Origin: Tyto alba
Lineage: Eukaryota; Chordata; Aves; Strigiformes; Tytonidae
Assembly (NCBI RefSeq): GCF_018691265.1
Contig: NW_024881322.1
Coordinates: forward strand, 10,281,989 to 10,345,988
Direction of reading: 5' to 3'
DNA: 64,000 nt
Program-made: the position numbers and the translations under genes
In this document: positions 22,777 through 36,200 of the stretch, piece after piece
How positions within the stretch are numbered: position 1 is the stretch's first letter
Layout of the letters: every line of letters begins with the position of its first letter
The notes under the pieces: generated by a model
Seen by the model: only the letters and a program-made list of their open reading frames with translations
Told to the model about the DNA's origin: nothing
Database searches by the model: none

Positions 22777-25192
22777 AATTCAACCTTTTGGCAGAGGAGA
22801 GAGTTCTGTGCAGGACCTTGAATGAGGGACACTTGGGGCAGCCAAAGACATCAGCAACATCTGCCAGCCATCTCTGGAAGGCGGGAGCATCGCGGAGGGC
22901 TGGACATAGGCTCCTCCACCGGCAGAGCCCTCAGCCGCAGACAGGGTCAGTAACCACAGCCCAATCTGCTACTCTTTCCACAGCAGACAGTTGTCCTTTT
23001 CCACACAGTCAGGTACACTGTTTCTGGGACAAATTTGGGAGTTTTCATCACCGACAGTGAGGGGGTGGGAGAGAAGCTGCATCCAAATAAAGGACCATCA
23101 CGTGTTGGGCTGGAGTAGAAAGGCCTCCTGCTAGCCAGGCCACGGATGCAGGGAGAGGTTTCCTCTATAGTTTCTTCTGGACGTTAAGGGCCATTTGAAG
23201 AGCGGTGAAGTGGGCAGCCAAGGTTTCCTCTGCCCCCCGCTGCCTTCCCACCTTTGTGCAGCCACTCATGGGGCTTCCTTGGCACATCATGAGTCTGCAC
23301 GACAGGGAAGAGGACTTGGCCAGCCCCTGCTACCTCGGGCTTGTTGGCTCACCTTGCATGGAAAATATACGAAGCGCCAGATATCATCCACTGAGGATGT
23401 TTTGCCATCCCCAAGCATTCAAACATTCAGAGAAATTCTCCCACATATAATAAGAGTGGCTTAAACCCCCTAAAATTAAAGTGTGTGATCTTGCCAGCAG
23501 ATATGCAATTGTTTCTTTGCGACTCATGGTCAGACACTCCTGCATTCCAATGGGTACAAAGTTTCCCAAAGGGGCGCTTGCTTTCCCTAGGCTTGCTTGG
23601 TGCAGTGGGGTGGTGAAGATGCTGCAAGACACCCCGTGGTCCCCACCAGTGGGACAAGATGAAGCCCCACACCGTGGGCAAGGCTATCACCCATTGAGGT
23701 GCTCAGGAGGGTGAACCCAGATTCTTCGCATAGATTCAAGCTTTTCTCACTTTGTGAAATTTTCCACCTCCTTTGCAGGCAGGCTTCTCCAGCGCTAGGC
23801 TGGTTTCCACGAGGCTGGACGGGAATGCTTTGCAGCAGCAGGATGTTTTATTGCTGCCTTTTGTATTCTGACCAGACAGCATTCCTCTGTCCGTGTGCCC
23901 AGTGTCGACTGTAGATTTTTCTTTGGTGCATAGAGCGCTTTTATCTTCCTGGAAAGTCAGCTCCAAAGACTATGACTGACAGGTAGCTGATATTTAAGGA
24001 AGGAAGAGCTGCCGAGGACCGGTCTCTGTGCAGAGAGGTCTGGATCCTGCCCTGCAGCAGAAGGGCATTTGCCACGTGTCTCCCTCAAGCAACATGAGCA
24101 GCTGGGAGTAGGTCCCGACACCCAACCTAACCTCTGTGGGCAAACAAGCAGGCTTCCTGAAGCAAGGAGGAGCTTTTTATCTAGACTTGGTGTTTTACCC
24201 AAGGACAAGAAAGCCAGAAGAGGAATTTGCCCAGAAAGCACCTTGGTTAAGGCCAGCTTTCCAGTCCCAGTAAAGTTACAGCCCCTTTTCCACATTAGTC
24301 TTGTGTCTCTCCATGCTTTAACCCCTTACATTACGCAAAACTAGGCTGCATCTAGTTTTAGCACCTCCACCTCTCCAGCAGCTAAGATAGAAAATAGTTT
24401 TTTGAAACAACATAATTATAGTTTCACTCTGTAAGCTACATATTTTTTATTGTATATGTTGCTTTACACTCACCGACAGTTTTTGTCCAAGTCTGCCCAC
24501 AAGCATTAGTCTGTAAGGGACTGGGCTTTTTAGGGAGTGGGTAAATTTGGGGGCTGGGGAAGGTTACTGTAAATATTCATGGCATTGCAGTTAAGGTGCT
24601 AGGCTTAGGATTCCTACAATAAAATGTTAACTACACTAACAAAACAAAAGACCTCAGAAGGAGCTAGGACTCATGACATTTAGATATTATGCATACAGAT
24701 CAGATGGTACTATACCAAAATCTTGCTCAGAGTGAGCATGTACACTGGTGACCTCGAAATGATTGCACTCAGCCTTTGGTTTAAGCTTAAGAATGAAGTG
24801 AGGAAAAGGAGCCAAATCAGCAGTTTTGCATTAAGAAAGAGGGGAGAGGTCTGTGATGTGGGGCAATTAGCTCAGCACTGGGAGGCAGGGAGGGCTCAGG
24901 CTTTGGCTGTGCAAGTGTTTCTAATGAAAGAAGCACGATCAGACAGTGTGTTTCAGTGCTTGGCTAATCGTTTCACAGCAGACTTTCATCAATTATTCAA
25001 CTATGTCAGAGCATTTATCGCCAAGACTGCCACTGAACTTCATCTAACTCCCCAGAAATCTGTTGGGAAACACTCTCATTGTTACAGGTCAGTACATCAT
25101 TACTTGGAGCTAGAGCAGACAGAAGCTCAGTTTTAAGCTTGCATTTTTGCCATTATAGGATGCAAATGTCCAGCATTTCAGAACATTATTTC
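22777..25192. other. Intergenic, no gene seen
   Basis: Mixed composition. Several frames of 70-137 codons overlap on both strands (for example 23195-23464, 24069-24344, 24723-25136). None shows a conserved motif, and the 137-codon frame at 24723-25136 lacks splice-site or homology support. Confidence 0.4.
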
Positions 25193-25208
25193 TTTTTTTT
25201 TTTTTTTT
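25193..25208. repeat. Poly(T) run of 16
   Basis: An uninterrupted T tract 30 bases before the nested inverted repeat. Confidence 0.9.
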
Positions 25209-25237
25209 AATGAAATTCTTGGGACCTGCTAGCCTCT

Positions 25238-25291
25238 AGCCCTGCAAAAAAACATTTAAAAATGCAATGCATTTTTAAACAGTACAGGGCT
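25238..25291. repeat. Nested inverted repeat forming a two-tier hairpin
   Basis: The inner arms TTTAAAAATGCA (25255-25266) and TGCATTTTTAAA (25268-25279) are perfect 12-base complements around a single A. Outside them AGCCCTG (25238-25244) pairs perfectly with CAGGGCT (25285-25291). The whole folds into one 54-base hairpin with an asymmetric internal bulge. It could be a small palindromic transposon remnant, a structured RNA, or chance in AT-rich DNA; no family is recognised. Confidence 0.85.
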
Positions 25292-27344
25292 GTAGATATT
25301 AGTGGACACAGCAGTTTTGGCAGGACACTGTAAATTCTTCACCAAGTTCAGCCCCTGCCACCTAAAGCACACACAACCCTGCTCCATGCAGGTGTAAACG
25401 CTGTGTAAATACAGAGGGCTGAACAAGGGGGCGAGGGTTGCAGTGCCTGGGGTATGGATGGGCATGATGTCCCCCAACAGTGACAGACCCCACCTCTGCC
25501 TCTCCTCCCCACAACCAGCAGCAGCAGGATGAATAATCTGGCTTCTCCAGAGCTTCTGTCCTGCTTCCCTTTATGCTTTGGGGTTTTACCTGTGCAAAAT
25601 TGTGTTGTGTTGATGCAAAAAGAAACGAATTGCAAAACTGGCTGATTGCCATGTGATACCAGCACCTATGAGACAAAGGAGCATCAAAAATATCTTTTAG
25701 TTTTAGGTAACCTTTTGACTTCAAAACACATTGCAGGTGACTGAATGAGATGTTACTAAGAATCTCATGCTCTATGGAAAGATGTAAGGCTGTATTTTAT
25801 GCACTTGGAAATATTGAGCTCAAGGCTTAGCAGTGGGATGATGCCAAGCAAAGAACTCAAGCACAGTACACAGACAGCTAGAGCTACCAGTAAGAGAAGC
25901 AAAACCCTGGGTGCATCACAGATGTTTCCTGCAGGTATGTTAATCAGGGGGTGAGGGGGTTGCAGGAGCCTTGGGGCCGATCCAAGGAAGGATTTTGCTC
26001 TTGCAGAGGATGACCCAATGCCCCTGTAAGATTTGCGGCCTGCAATGGTGGACCGTGCATCCAGTAACAGAGGTGGCTGTCAATGCTTGCCTGCAGATCG
26101 TGTGGACTATTTGCCACAGCACTGGCACAGGACATTTAGCACGTGTCACTACTGCGCCTCAGACCCAGCACTCAGAACACTGTATCTGGTCACTGGTTTC
26201 CCTTTTCTTTGCGTATCCTGCATGGGAGCAAATGAGGATTAAAAAGACATAAGCACTTACATATTGTTTATCTTCCAAAGTCCAAAGTTAATTCACTGGA
26301 AAGATTCCAGTTAGCTTCAACTGGCTTTGGACCAGTCTCTCAAGGAAAAGCTGCAAACTTTGGTTTGCAGTCTACTCTACCATCCACTTGAATTAGTTTG
26401 GGAAGCTAACTTGTAATTTAGCACTTAAAACATTTTAACCACTGTTACTGAGGAATTTTAAACCTAAGCAGTATAAAAAGTCATTACTCATGGACTCCTT
26501 CATAAAGTCAGGTTCTTAATTTATATTTAAATCATCATTTTACCAAGCATGATCTTCCTTTCTAGGTGAGACTTTTAATTCAGAAAACTGATAATTTACG
26601 TTTGTGTACCTAGCAGAGGACTAGCAAGCCTCAAATGATGTTCAGAAAGCCTTATGTTAACATGAGATTTAAAGACTGGTAGTTTTCTTTATATGACAGT
26701 TTAGGAAGGGATTTATCCATCTTCTTTTCAGAGTATTTTCAGCTTTAAGAAGTTCACTTGACTTATGAACGACTTGATTTTCTCCTGTCTCACTACAGTT
26801 ACTTTTTTCTCAGGGAGAAAACATGCAAAGGCAGTAAAGGCAAAGTTACTTTTGGAAAAAGTTTGCAGAGAAAAAATATGGTAGAACATTTTTGAGGATT
26901 TTAGAAAATTGTATTCATTTAAACTTATTATAATATCATCATTACAGACACTGTGAATGTTTTCTAACAAGAACTTTCTCTTAAATGAAAATGAAATACC
27001 ATAAGCAATTGGAAGAGGGGTTAGCTTCAAGAATCTGTATTGCCCAGATCGCAACAGCTTTCAGTTGCTTAGCACTGACTACTGTCAGGCTTGCTGCTGA
27101 CTTAAGGATTTGAACTAAAACCTTTCAGAATACAACTGATTTCTCATGGCATGTTGCAAAAAGTGCATCTATGAGAGAATTTTACAGAGTATTTTCTATA
27201 ATTAATTATACAATCTGAGAATCTGAAGAATATTTATATTCTAAACCATTCTTCTGGAGCCATTTCTTTCACTTTATCCCTCTGAAGGGTCGGAGAGTGT
27301 TTTGTTCAGTCTTTACATGTCTACCCTACCTGGAGATCATACAT
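25292..27344. other. Intergenic, no gene seen
   Basis: Mixed, then AT-rich from about 26250. Overlapping frames at 25256-25724 (-) and 25940-26252 (both strands) have no recognisable domain. Confidence 0.4.
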
Positions 27345-27690
27345 GAGAATCATTGACCCATGGGAGAGCTGAGGCTGGAACTGCTCACTGGTGGCCCTCA
27401 AGTCCAACCCTGCTCGATGCAGGGCTATCTCCGAAGAGAAGTCAGGTTGCTCAGGATGATGCACAGCTGTGTCTTGAGCTTCTCCAAAGAATGCATCTCC
27501 AAGGATGGAGCTTTCCCTCTTCAAGGGCTGCAACACCCCCCCAGTGGAATTTTTCCCCCCTCGTGTCCAACCAGCATTTCCCTTGATGCAAATCTCAGCC
27601 TTTAACTCCTGGTCTTTCCCTGGGCACGTTGGAGAACCTGGTTCCATCCACCATCTAGCCAGACCTCGGGGAGTGAAGGGCAGCAGCTAT
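27345..27690 (-). mobile_element. CR1 LINE 3' fragment, diverged, - strand
   Basis: Read on the + strand, the order of blocks is that of an inverted CR1 3' region: 'gagaatcattgac', then 'gtccaaccctgctcgatgca', 'ggttgctcaggatgatg', 'catctccaaggatggag' and 'gagaacctggttccatcc'. Many substitutions and small indels mark it as an older copy. The left boundary is near the 'gagaatcatt' end; the right boundary is approximate. Confidence 0.75.
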
Positions 27691-30600
27691 CCTCCCCATT
27701 TTGCCTGATCCATGTGCCCAGCAAAGGCATGATACCACCACGTTGGTGGGTCTGTGGTACCAATTTCCCGCACAGGTCGCTCTCCATCTCAGGCTCCCCA
27801 AGGACCCCTCTGGTTCTGGTATGTGCCAAAAGCTCCCAGGGCTCAAGATCCTGGGAAACACTTTCCTCTTCCTGACCCCAAGGGTATTTGGGTACCAAAA
27901 TGTTGGTCTTTGCCACCTTTGCTGTGTAATCTGCAGAGGTTTACAAAACCTGGGCTATCGAATCCTGCACCTCAGTCTCCTTCACTGTTTCCCCTAGGTG
28001 TGTGTGAAGACGTAGTAAGAGGAACGGAGGACATAGCAAATTAATTCTAGAAAATCTGAAGGGTTGAAAAATTCTTTTAGATTTTCATCAGTATTTTACA
28101 GCATTTGCCATTTTCTCTTTGAAACCAAGCTTTCTAATTTTCAATTAGAAAATTATGAATTAAATTATGGAAATTGAGAAAGCAAGAAATACTGATCTAT
28201 ACTGAAGGGAACTCATATTTTGACACATAAGATAATGAAGAAGCATCTGCAACAGATGAAGTCCCCAGACATGACATGGTAAACCACATATGTAGACAGA
28301 CTTATTTTGTAAAATGGAGAGTAATTTATGGTCTCCTATTATAGTATTTTTTTTAATAATACTATCCTGGTAACAACTTTGAATAGCACCAGCTACATTT
28401 TTAGAAACACTGATAAAAATCCAGGTATTCTGAATTCAAATGACATTTTCAAAATATCACAAAACACAAATGTGGTTATCAGACTTGATCACCTTCAGAT
28501 CACAGAGGAAAATAACTTCCATTTACTTGACTTGTTTTCACTGCCACTTAGAACAACATCCTCTAAAACTGAAATTTCAACTTGCTGTGGTAAATATTAA
28601 AATTTCTTCTTGCTTAGACTGGAGAAAACAATTTACTTCTTTAATGACAATAGCAGTTACAGAAAAAATAATGCTGAGGTTGATACACAGTCGTGAACTG
28701 CTTTACTTCTCGTGCCTTTATAGATCTCCCTCAATCAACTGAGAGCATTGTCTAAATCAAAGCTATAAAAGCTGTTATTAGGTTATTATTCAAACCTTCA
28801 AAATTGATGGATAATTTAAGGAAAAAAAAATAAAAAAAATAAGAGCACAGTATAAAACCCAGGAGTATAGAGAACAGAGACTTGGAAAAGTCAGGCAAAT
28901 TTTAGTTTTAAACCTAAGCAGTTTCTCCAAACATAACCTCAGTGGCTGATGTAAATTCACATTCTGAATTCATAACCAATAATTTAATATAGAAGTATTT
29001 TGCTCTAGCTGAAGCGGAGTGTTCACCCACCTCTGAACTAAGTAAAGCACCTGAGTATATAATTAGGGAGACCAAGCATTCTCCTCAAATTTATTTTTCA
29101 CTTCCTCCAACGACCTAAGAATTTTCCAGACACAAATTGCCATACTGTACAATACAAGGAAATAAACTCTAGCCCTAACCTTCCCGGTCAGGGTAGATCA
29201 GTCATCCCCAGACAGGCAAGAAACCAAGAGCTACTCATCAGCACCTTAAAGCTCGTGCTTAGGCTTCCTCTGAATCTTTATCCTTGTGTTTAAAATAAAT
29301 AGTGATATTTTCTAACGAGCACTTAAACCCTCCAGTACAACAGCAGTATTTATGCAGCTTTGTGCTATGGCTGCAGATACTTATTTACAGAGTTGCAATA
29401 AAGCTTTTGGATATTTAGCATCCTTTTAGAAGATCTAGGTGGAGGAAGTACATACTGGATGGGAAGAATGATACCGGTCCTTGCAGAAAGTGTCCATCCT
29501 GCCAGTACCACCACTGTTTCATTAACACACCATTTTGAAAGAAAAGGGAGGTGCTGAGCAGCCCTGACAATGTGCACTTTCTAATAACCCTGTGACAGAT
29601 TGCTTTTTTCTCTGCTCTACTGGCCTGTACCCTGGCCACAAAGGGCCAGCAATGACGTGCATACCCTCAGCCCTCTGGAGATGGCTTCAAGGACTGTACC
29701 TGTCAACAGAATTAAAAATAGATTTACTGACTGATAAAATACAAGTCCTTTTACTGGCCCACTCTGGAGGGAAAAATAGTTGCAGCTCAGCTGACAGCAA
29801 AAGTTAGGTGTAGCTGAATGGCCTTTCTTAAAAATAATTTCTTTCTTCTGCATTAAAAATAGAGAACTTACTGTAGTATTATTGTTGCCCCAGAAGGAAC
29901 CCTAGACAGATATTAGACTGCATCTGAAGAAATAATTGGATGAGAACTAAAAAAACCTATTATTTACCAAAAGGCCTCCAACCCAAACCACGACAGAGAC
30001 AAAGCCATTTCACAAGACCAGTCTGGAGGGAAATTCTTGTGCATGACTTAAAAGGCCATTTATTTTTAAAATACAAGACCCTCTAATGGAATAAACATTT
30101 CACCTCCAGCTCACATATAGTTTTTGGCATATTAAATTTCTGTCCTCCTTCATGAAGACTTATGACCATTTCTTCAGAGCTATGAGAGAGAAAACCCAGC
30201 ACAACTGTCCGAGTGGATGGCTAATGATAGGGTATTTTGTTTGTACTAAAAAGACTTTCTTAACAAAATTAAAGAATAAAAACTTCAAATATTGACCTTG
30301 CCATCAGCTTCCAAAAGTATTTTTCTTGGCAGAAATATTTTAAAATTCCTTCCAAATAGCCCTTTGATAATATTTTTATTTTATTTTTACATACTCTTTG
30401 AAAACAAATCAATTTGTTGAAACTTTTTTTTTCCTGCAAATTTAACAATCATATGAGTTCTTTTGTTGTAACAAAAACAATATTTTAACATGGAGACATC
30501 CAAAACTTCCTGCAAATAAATTATCACATAGTGCAAACTTAAACAGTAATTACAGGACTGGCAAAGTTATCTTAAAGGATAAAAGACCTCATCCCAAGGT

Positions 30601-32635
30601 AATAGCTCAGTGTGTTCCAATGTTTTCCTCTCAAAGCTCTAGAGGAATAGAGAGATGTGTGGCCAGGCTTGAAGAAATCTGAAAATCACAAACAGTGCAG
30701 GAACTGTTTTTCTAAATTTGACCTCAGTTTTTCTTGTAAGACCATGCTCTGGTAAAGATATAACCTTTTACAGTTAGAATTCTGGGTGCTTGTAAAGAGA
30801 ATTTAAGCTGAGAGTGTTACAATTTGTGAGCAGACAAGATGGGAATCATTCCTGTACATATTTTTAAAATAACATTACTTTTGTCATTTAATTTTTTTTT
30901 GTTTGTTTTGAGTTGTTGAATGAAAGAGAGCATGACTGTAGGAACCAATGTACTTTTCCCTCATTTTTGATGATGTGATGGAAGGTCAAGGGCAGTATAA
31001 CCTCAGGCAATATGTGTTCAATGTCAGGCTTTGTGATTTCAAGTTCTGAAGCCAATTAAAAGCAACAAACACAAGTATAAAGCTTTTATGTAAGCATTTC
31101 AAAACCATGATTTTTTCCTGCTGAAATTTTTCAAAAAAATAAGTAAACCATTCTAGAAACTTTGTTTTTGTCCAGTCAATAATAAATCAGAGAAACAGCA
31201 GCTAAAAAATTAGTGCATAGCCTGAAGTCAGATGCAACAGAATTACTCTGTATCTCCAGGAAATCCAGAAAGCCAAATGCCAGTGGATTTTTTCCCTGTC
31301 TCCAAAAGAATACTGTATCATCTATCAGTGAACAGGAATCCAGCTCTGACCATGGCTGTAAACTGCATGGCACAGGAAGAGACAAAGACCAAGATAAATA
31401 ATCACAACTCCATTAAAGGCTTTATGAACAAAACCCAGTATGACAAAACTCTACTCTGCATTCGACAAATGAGTGTGTTGGTTCCTGGCACATGGGTGGG
31501 ATGTACCATGGAAAGACGGAGCCATTGGTACCAAGCTGTCACTTGAATCCTGCGCTGCCTTCCACTTTGAGAAAAGCATCAGGTGCAAGTGAAGTTCATG
31601 GCAATAAGTCAGCCAGAAGCTAACAGGTGAGAAACAAAACCATTCCTCTACACCAGAAACCTGTGATCACCACCAACAGTGATGACTTTATATGATTGAC
31701 ATGGATGTTAACCAACCCCTTAATCATTGCTTTTCCAGGTGATATTGCTGTGGAGATTGCTTGCTCAGACTGACTGACATGGAAAACTACTCATCACCTT
31801 TTGTAAAGTGAAAAATTTAGCAGATAATTTTCCCTCTGAAAAGCTTTGCAGAGTTGTTTAAAAGTCTGCCAAATTCCTCCCAAACACCTTACTCTGTATT
31901 CCCAAATCTGGTCTTAGTTTAGGTATCAAATTGTTACAGTCAATACATGCAGAGCAAGCACTACAGACACAGGGATTTATTTGAAAACCTGTTTTCCTTA
32001 TCTGGACTATCCATTAACACTGTCCAACAGTTCACATTGCAATGAGTACTTTGAAATTAAATCTAGAAGATGTATCCATACTTGCTTTCACATAAAAAAT
32101 CTGTCTCCTGTTCCAGACCTGTTGCTGACACACAGTGACTATTGGCAAATTGCTGAAAATGATCTTGCTCCCACATTTACTGAATTATTTGTTAATATTG
32201 TTTGCTAATGTTTATCTTTTAAGAAGGAGCCCATGTGCTATGTATATAAAATATTTTTGATGGGAGGTGGTGGCTGACACTTAAATCTGGAGACAAATGG
32301 CTCTCAGAAATTACTTTGTTTTGCAGAACAGCCAGGAGTACATCCTATTTCAGAATAGAAAGGACTGCTTAGTAAGACGTTCATTAACAACACCACCTCA
32401 CCCCCTAAAAAACAACCCAACAAACAATTAGGTTTAGGTATCGAACTAAAAGAAATAATGAGAACTAGTTTAAAATATTCTAATTCTGGATAAATGTAGT
32501 AAGCACATCAATCAAATGTTCTTCCAAGTATTCCCATCACCATTTGCTCATCACATTTTTTAAAAAAAGGTTCCAGAAGATAGAAGCCTGTTCATTAGCC
32601 AAAAATTTAAATGTTGTAACTGTTGTCGAGGGAGT
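27691..32635. other. Intergenic, no gene seen; mostly AT-rich
   Basis: 27690-28000 is GC-richer and may be more of the adjoining element or unrelated. The remainder is strongly AT-rich. It contains a 9-base perfect inverted repeat with a 3-base loop at 28131-28151 and an A-rich patch at 28821-28842. No supported coding sequence, tRNA or snRNA. Confidence 0.45.
28131..28151. repeat. Short inverted repeat (9-bp stem, TTC loop)
   Basis: TTTCTAATT at 28131-28139 and AATTAGAAA at 28143-28151 are perfect reverse complements. The AT-only composition makes chance likely. Confidence 0.75.
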
Positions 32636-33236
32636 TGTAGGCTGCATCAAGAGAATTGTGGCCAGGAGGTCGAGGGAGGTGATTCTCCCCCTCTACTCCC
32701 CTCTCATGAGACCCCACCTGCCGTGCTGCATCCAACTCTGGGGCCCCCAATATAAGAAGGACATTGACCTGCTTGAGCGAGTGCAGAGGAGGCCACAGAG
32801 ATGATCAGGGGACTGGAGCACCTCTGCTCTGCGGACAGGCTGAGAAAGTTGGGGTTGTTCAGCCTGGAGAAGAGAAGGCTGCAGGGAGACCTTAGAGTGG
32901 CCTTCCAGTACCTAAAGGGGGGATACAGGAAAGGTGGGGAGGGATGCTCTATCAGGGCCTGTAGCCACAGGACAAGGGGTAATGGCTTTAAACTGGAAGA
33001 GTGGAGATTTAGATTAGATCTAAGGAAGAAATCCTTCCCTGTGCGGGGGGTGAGGCGCTGGCCCAGGGTGCCCAGAGCAGCTGTGGCTGCCCCCTCCCTG
33101 GAAGGGTTCAAGGCCAGGTTGGACGGGGCTGGGAGCACCCTGGGCTGGGGGAAGGGGGCCCTGCCCAGGGCAGGGGGGTTGGAACTAGATGATCTTTAAG
33201 GTCCCTTCCAACAAAAACCATCCTGTGATTCTGTGA
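32636..33236 (+). mobile_element. CR1 LINE 3' fragment, least diverged copy, + strand
   Basis: The sequence follows the CR1 consensus closely from 'gctgcatcaagagaattgtg' to the 3' end 'gatctttaaggtcccttcc' and a terminal 'gattctgtgaa'. It encodes the C-terminal part of ORF2 (SREVILPLYSPLMRPHLPCCIQLWGPQ..., then GLFSLEKRRLQGDL and RTRGNGFKLEEWRFRLDLRKK) in two frames: one G seems lost in 'gaggaggccac' (32785-32795), shifting the frame. The 5' truncation near 32636 is sharp. Its good preservation suggests it is the youngest transposon in the window. Confidence 0.95.
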
Positions 33237-36200
33237 AGTCAAGATGGAAAGCTGGAACAACTCAGGCTGAGCAATCTTGGAACTGAACAAGACAAAGACG
33301 TATTGTAAGATGTGAAAAACATGACATCATATATGGAAGAGCTCCCTTATTTTCTACTTTGTCAAATTCCCAAATTACATCATATCTTTTTAGAAGCAGA
33401 ATTGTTTTCTAAACCTAAGCACAGAGCACATGAAAATTCAAGGACAGTAAGGGATCCACAAACATGACATGCAAATCCTTCCCACGGCTTGGCTGCTGTT
33501 TATGACAGCCGTCCTTTTTCAGGCTGTGTTGACCAGTCCAGATGTTCATCTTCAACATCATGTCACAAAGTCCCTATGGGAACATCTGTTATCTTGGCTA
33601 CAAAGAGATAATAAACAGTATTGAGGTCCTGGACATAAATGGTAAAGTATAGACTATTACAGCTATATTGCAGAGATCATGGGATGTAGTAATAGATCCC
33701 TGCTCTTAGTGGAGGCTGGTGGTATTTGATAGTGGGTAGGAAAAACTGACACAGGCAATGCTGGAAGCCAATTTCCAGCCTTGGGTAAAGAACCTACTGT
33801 AACAGGCTCAAAACAGGGCAGGCAAAGCCCATCCCAAGGAGCCTCCGCTGAGTCATAGGTGTTAGTGGTGTCAAACTTAACTGGGATCAAGGAACAGTTG
33901 CAGACATGCGGTGAATCATTCTTCCAGTTTTATTCTAGTCAAAAACTCCCCACTCCTCCAGCCATATTATTAAAGAATAAAACATTTCGAAAACTGCTTC
34001 AAACCAACTTCAAGACAGCAAAATATTTCCTTCCTTTACCCTTCTCTTCCCGGTTACTTAGAGAAACTTGCCTCTTTCTATCATTCTGTCTCATTCTGCC
34101 TCTTTCTATTCGTTTCTATCTATTACATGTAAGGACTTAACCTTCAGATATCTATTGAGAAATGTAGCATATTCAAAGCAAGGCATTAAAATCGTTCATC
34201 GGAGATATATTTACTTCTTTTGAACAGTCCGTTGGCAACGGTTGGGAGAGGGGGATTATTTTAACTGAAATTGCAAGAAAGGATTTGTTGTCTGATAGTG
34301 TTACCGCTATTCAAATAATTAGTAGCAGGCTATCTGCAGATGGTTTTATGTGTTAATACAAGAGGATGTTTTTGTAATTCTTCCATTATCTAGAATGTGG
34401 TTGTTTAAAAGTCTAGAGATTTTACCAAAAAAAAATAAGAATTATTTAGGCAACTAATTTCCTGTTGAGCTCAGCATGAAGTTAGGAAACTAACTACAAT
34501 TTGAGACCTCAGAGAGCTGGCTGGTTCAGGCTCCTCTGGGCTTCCCAAATCTACCATGACAAATTAGGTGAGTGATCTCTGGCTTAGCATCCCGTTTGCT
34601 AAAGACAATAATCTTTACAAAGATTTTTTTGCTATTATTTGAAGATTAAAAAAAAAAAAAAAAAGTATGTCTTTCATACATAGAGAGCTCCCCAGAGGAA
34701 CTGCATCGCAACAAGTTTGAAAAGTTACATGAAATAGCAGTGTGCCAGATGTGCCTGGAAGACTACACATTTCTGATCATCATGTTTCCAGTTTTTGTTG
34801 GTCTGACACTGAGAGTAATCACTGTCAAACTTCAAGCAGATGAAATAATTTTCATTATGCCTTGATGTTACGAGAATAAAGTTGACAGCAATTGTCATGT
34901 AATACATGAAATGGTCAGCAGCAATGTAAGCCAGGGCAAATGAACAACCAGAATTATTCACATCACACCGTATTTCTGATCACAGAAACCTGTGAAATAA
35001 GGTTTCTTTCCATTAGCTGTAAATTCATTAAATTCAGATCTGCCACTATGTTGAACACTGCTTACTGTTTTCACTGTTCTAAAAGGAAGCAGGGGAAAAA
35101 GAAGAGATCACCATATTAAGGTCTAGGAGATATAGTGTGTTGTGGAGCTGAAAGACAGACTTGTCAGCTTCACTCTGTTAATCATCAAACAGATGGAAAA
35201 TTTCAACACTCGAATATAGAAGATGCTGATCATTACAAGAACTGCTATTTAGACAACAAAACCATGTTTGATTTTGCTAGTGCAAGAAGTGACGGAGTTT
35301 TTCCATCATCTATGCTCTTCTTTAACTTGAAAATGAAGCACTCCCTCTAAGAGACTTCTGAATTTCTTCCTACACTGGCTTACTAAACATCCAGATGTTA
35401 CCACCTCAGTGGCTGATATTTGACCTCCTTCTCTTAATGGTTTCCCACTTGATATTTCCCCTGTCTTGTGTACCATCTGGTTGCAATGAAAGCATTCCAG
35501 GGGTTTGCACGCCTTCTCAGCCCAGAAATCTTATGTAAAAACCTGCTTATGCAGCTCTATAAATCTATTAGATCATTAGTTTCTTGACCACTTCAGCAAT
35601 ACCTTCCCCTGCAGGATTTTGTCCACTGATTTTGCTGAGACTGGAGCTAGTACCAGGTAGGAAATCTCTTTCATCTGTGTTGTTGCAACCTGACGGGGTA
35701 TAACGAATGAAGAAGACCCCCAGACAGCATAATTCTGTGATTAACCTCCATACATCCATGTTGCTGTATCTTTGTGCAACTTTTGATGACACTCAGATTG
35801 GGTTCTGTCTTTTCAGGACTTTTCAAAGGCTTTATTGAGGTTAAACTTCAGAGCTGCTCCTTTGTAAAACCTTTTCATCCTCAGTAAATTTTTATCCTCA
35901 GTGAAACACCTCGCGTATCAAACCACCAAAATAATATAAAAAATTAACAGATATTTGTAGCATCATTTTTTTTAACAAAAAGCTATTAGACATCTTATTC
36001 TTCACATCAACTCCCCATAGTTTTTAGACACTGCTTTTTAACCCAAGGCATTATCAAAATCTGTTTCACCATTAGCACTGGCACTCTTAAGTGCTTGTGC
36101 ACATTTGCTTTTTTGAGAGACAGTTTTCACTACATGTCACACATCATTTATCACATAAACATTTATCATATGGCCCAGAAGATGTATTACTGTGGCTTCC

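Noticed and set aside
24723..25136. 137-codon + strand frame
   Set aside because: No recognisable family and no homology that I can identify; length is within what chance gives in 64 kb.
34725..34961. 78-codon - strand frame with several Cys and His residues
   Set aside because: The spacing does not fit a known zinc-binding domain, and I see no splice sites or homology to support it.
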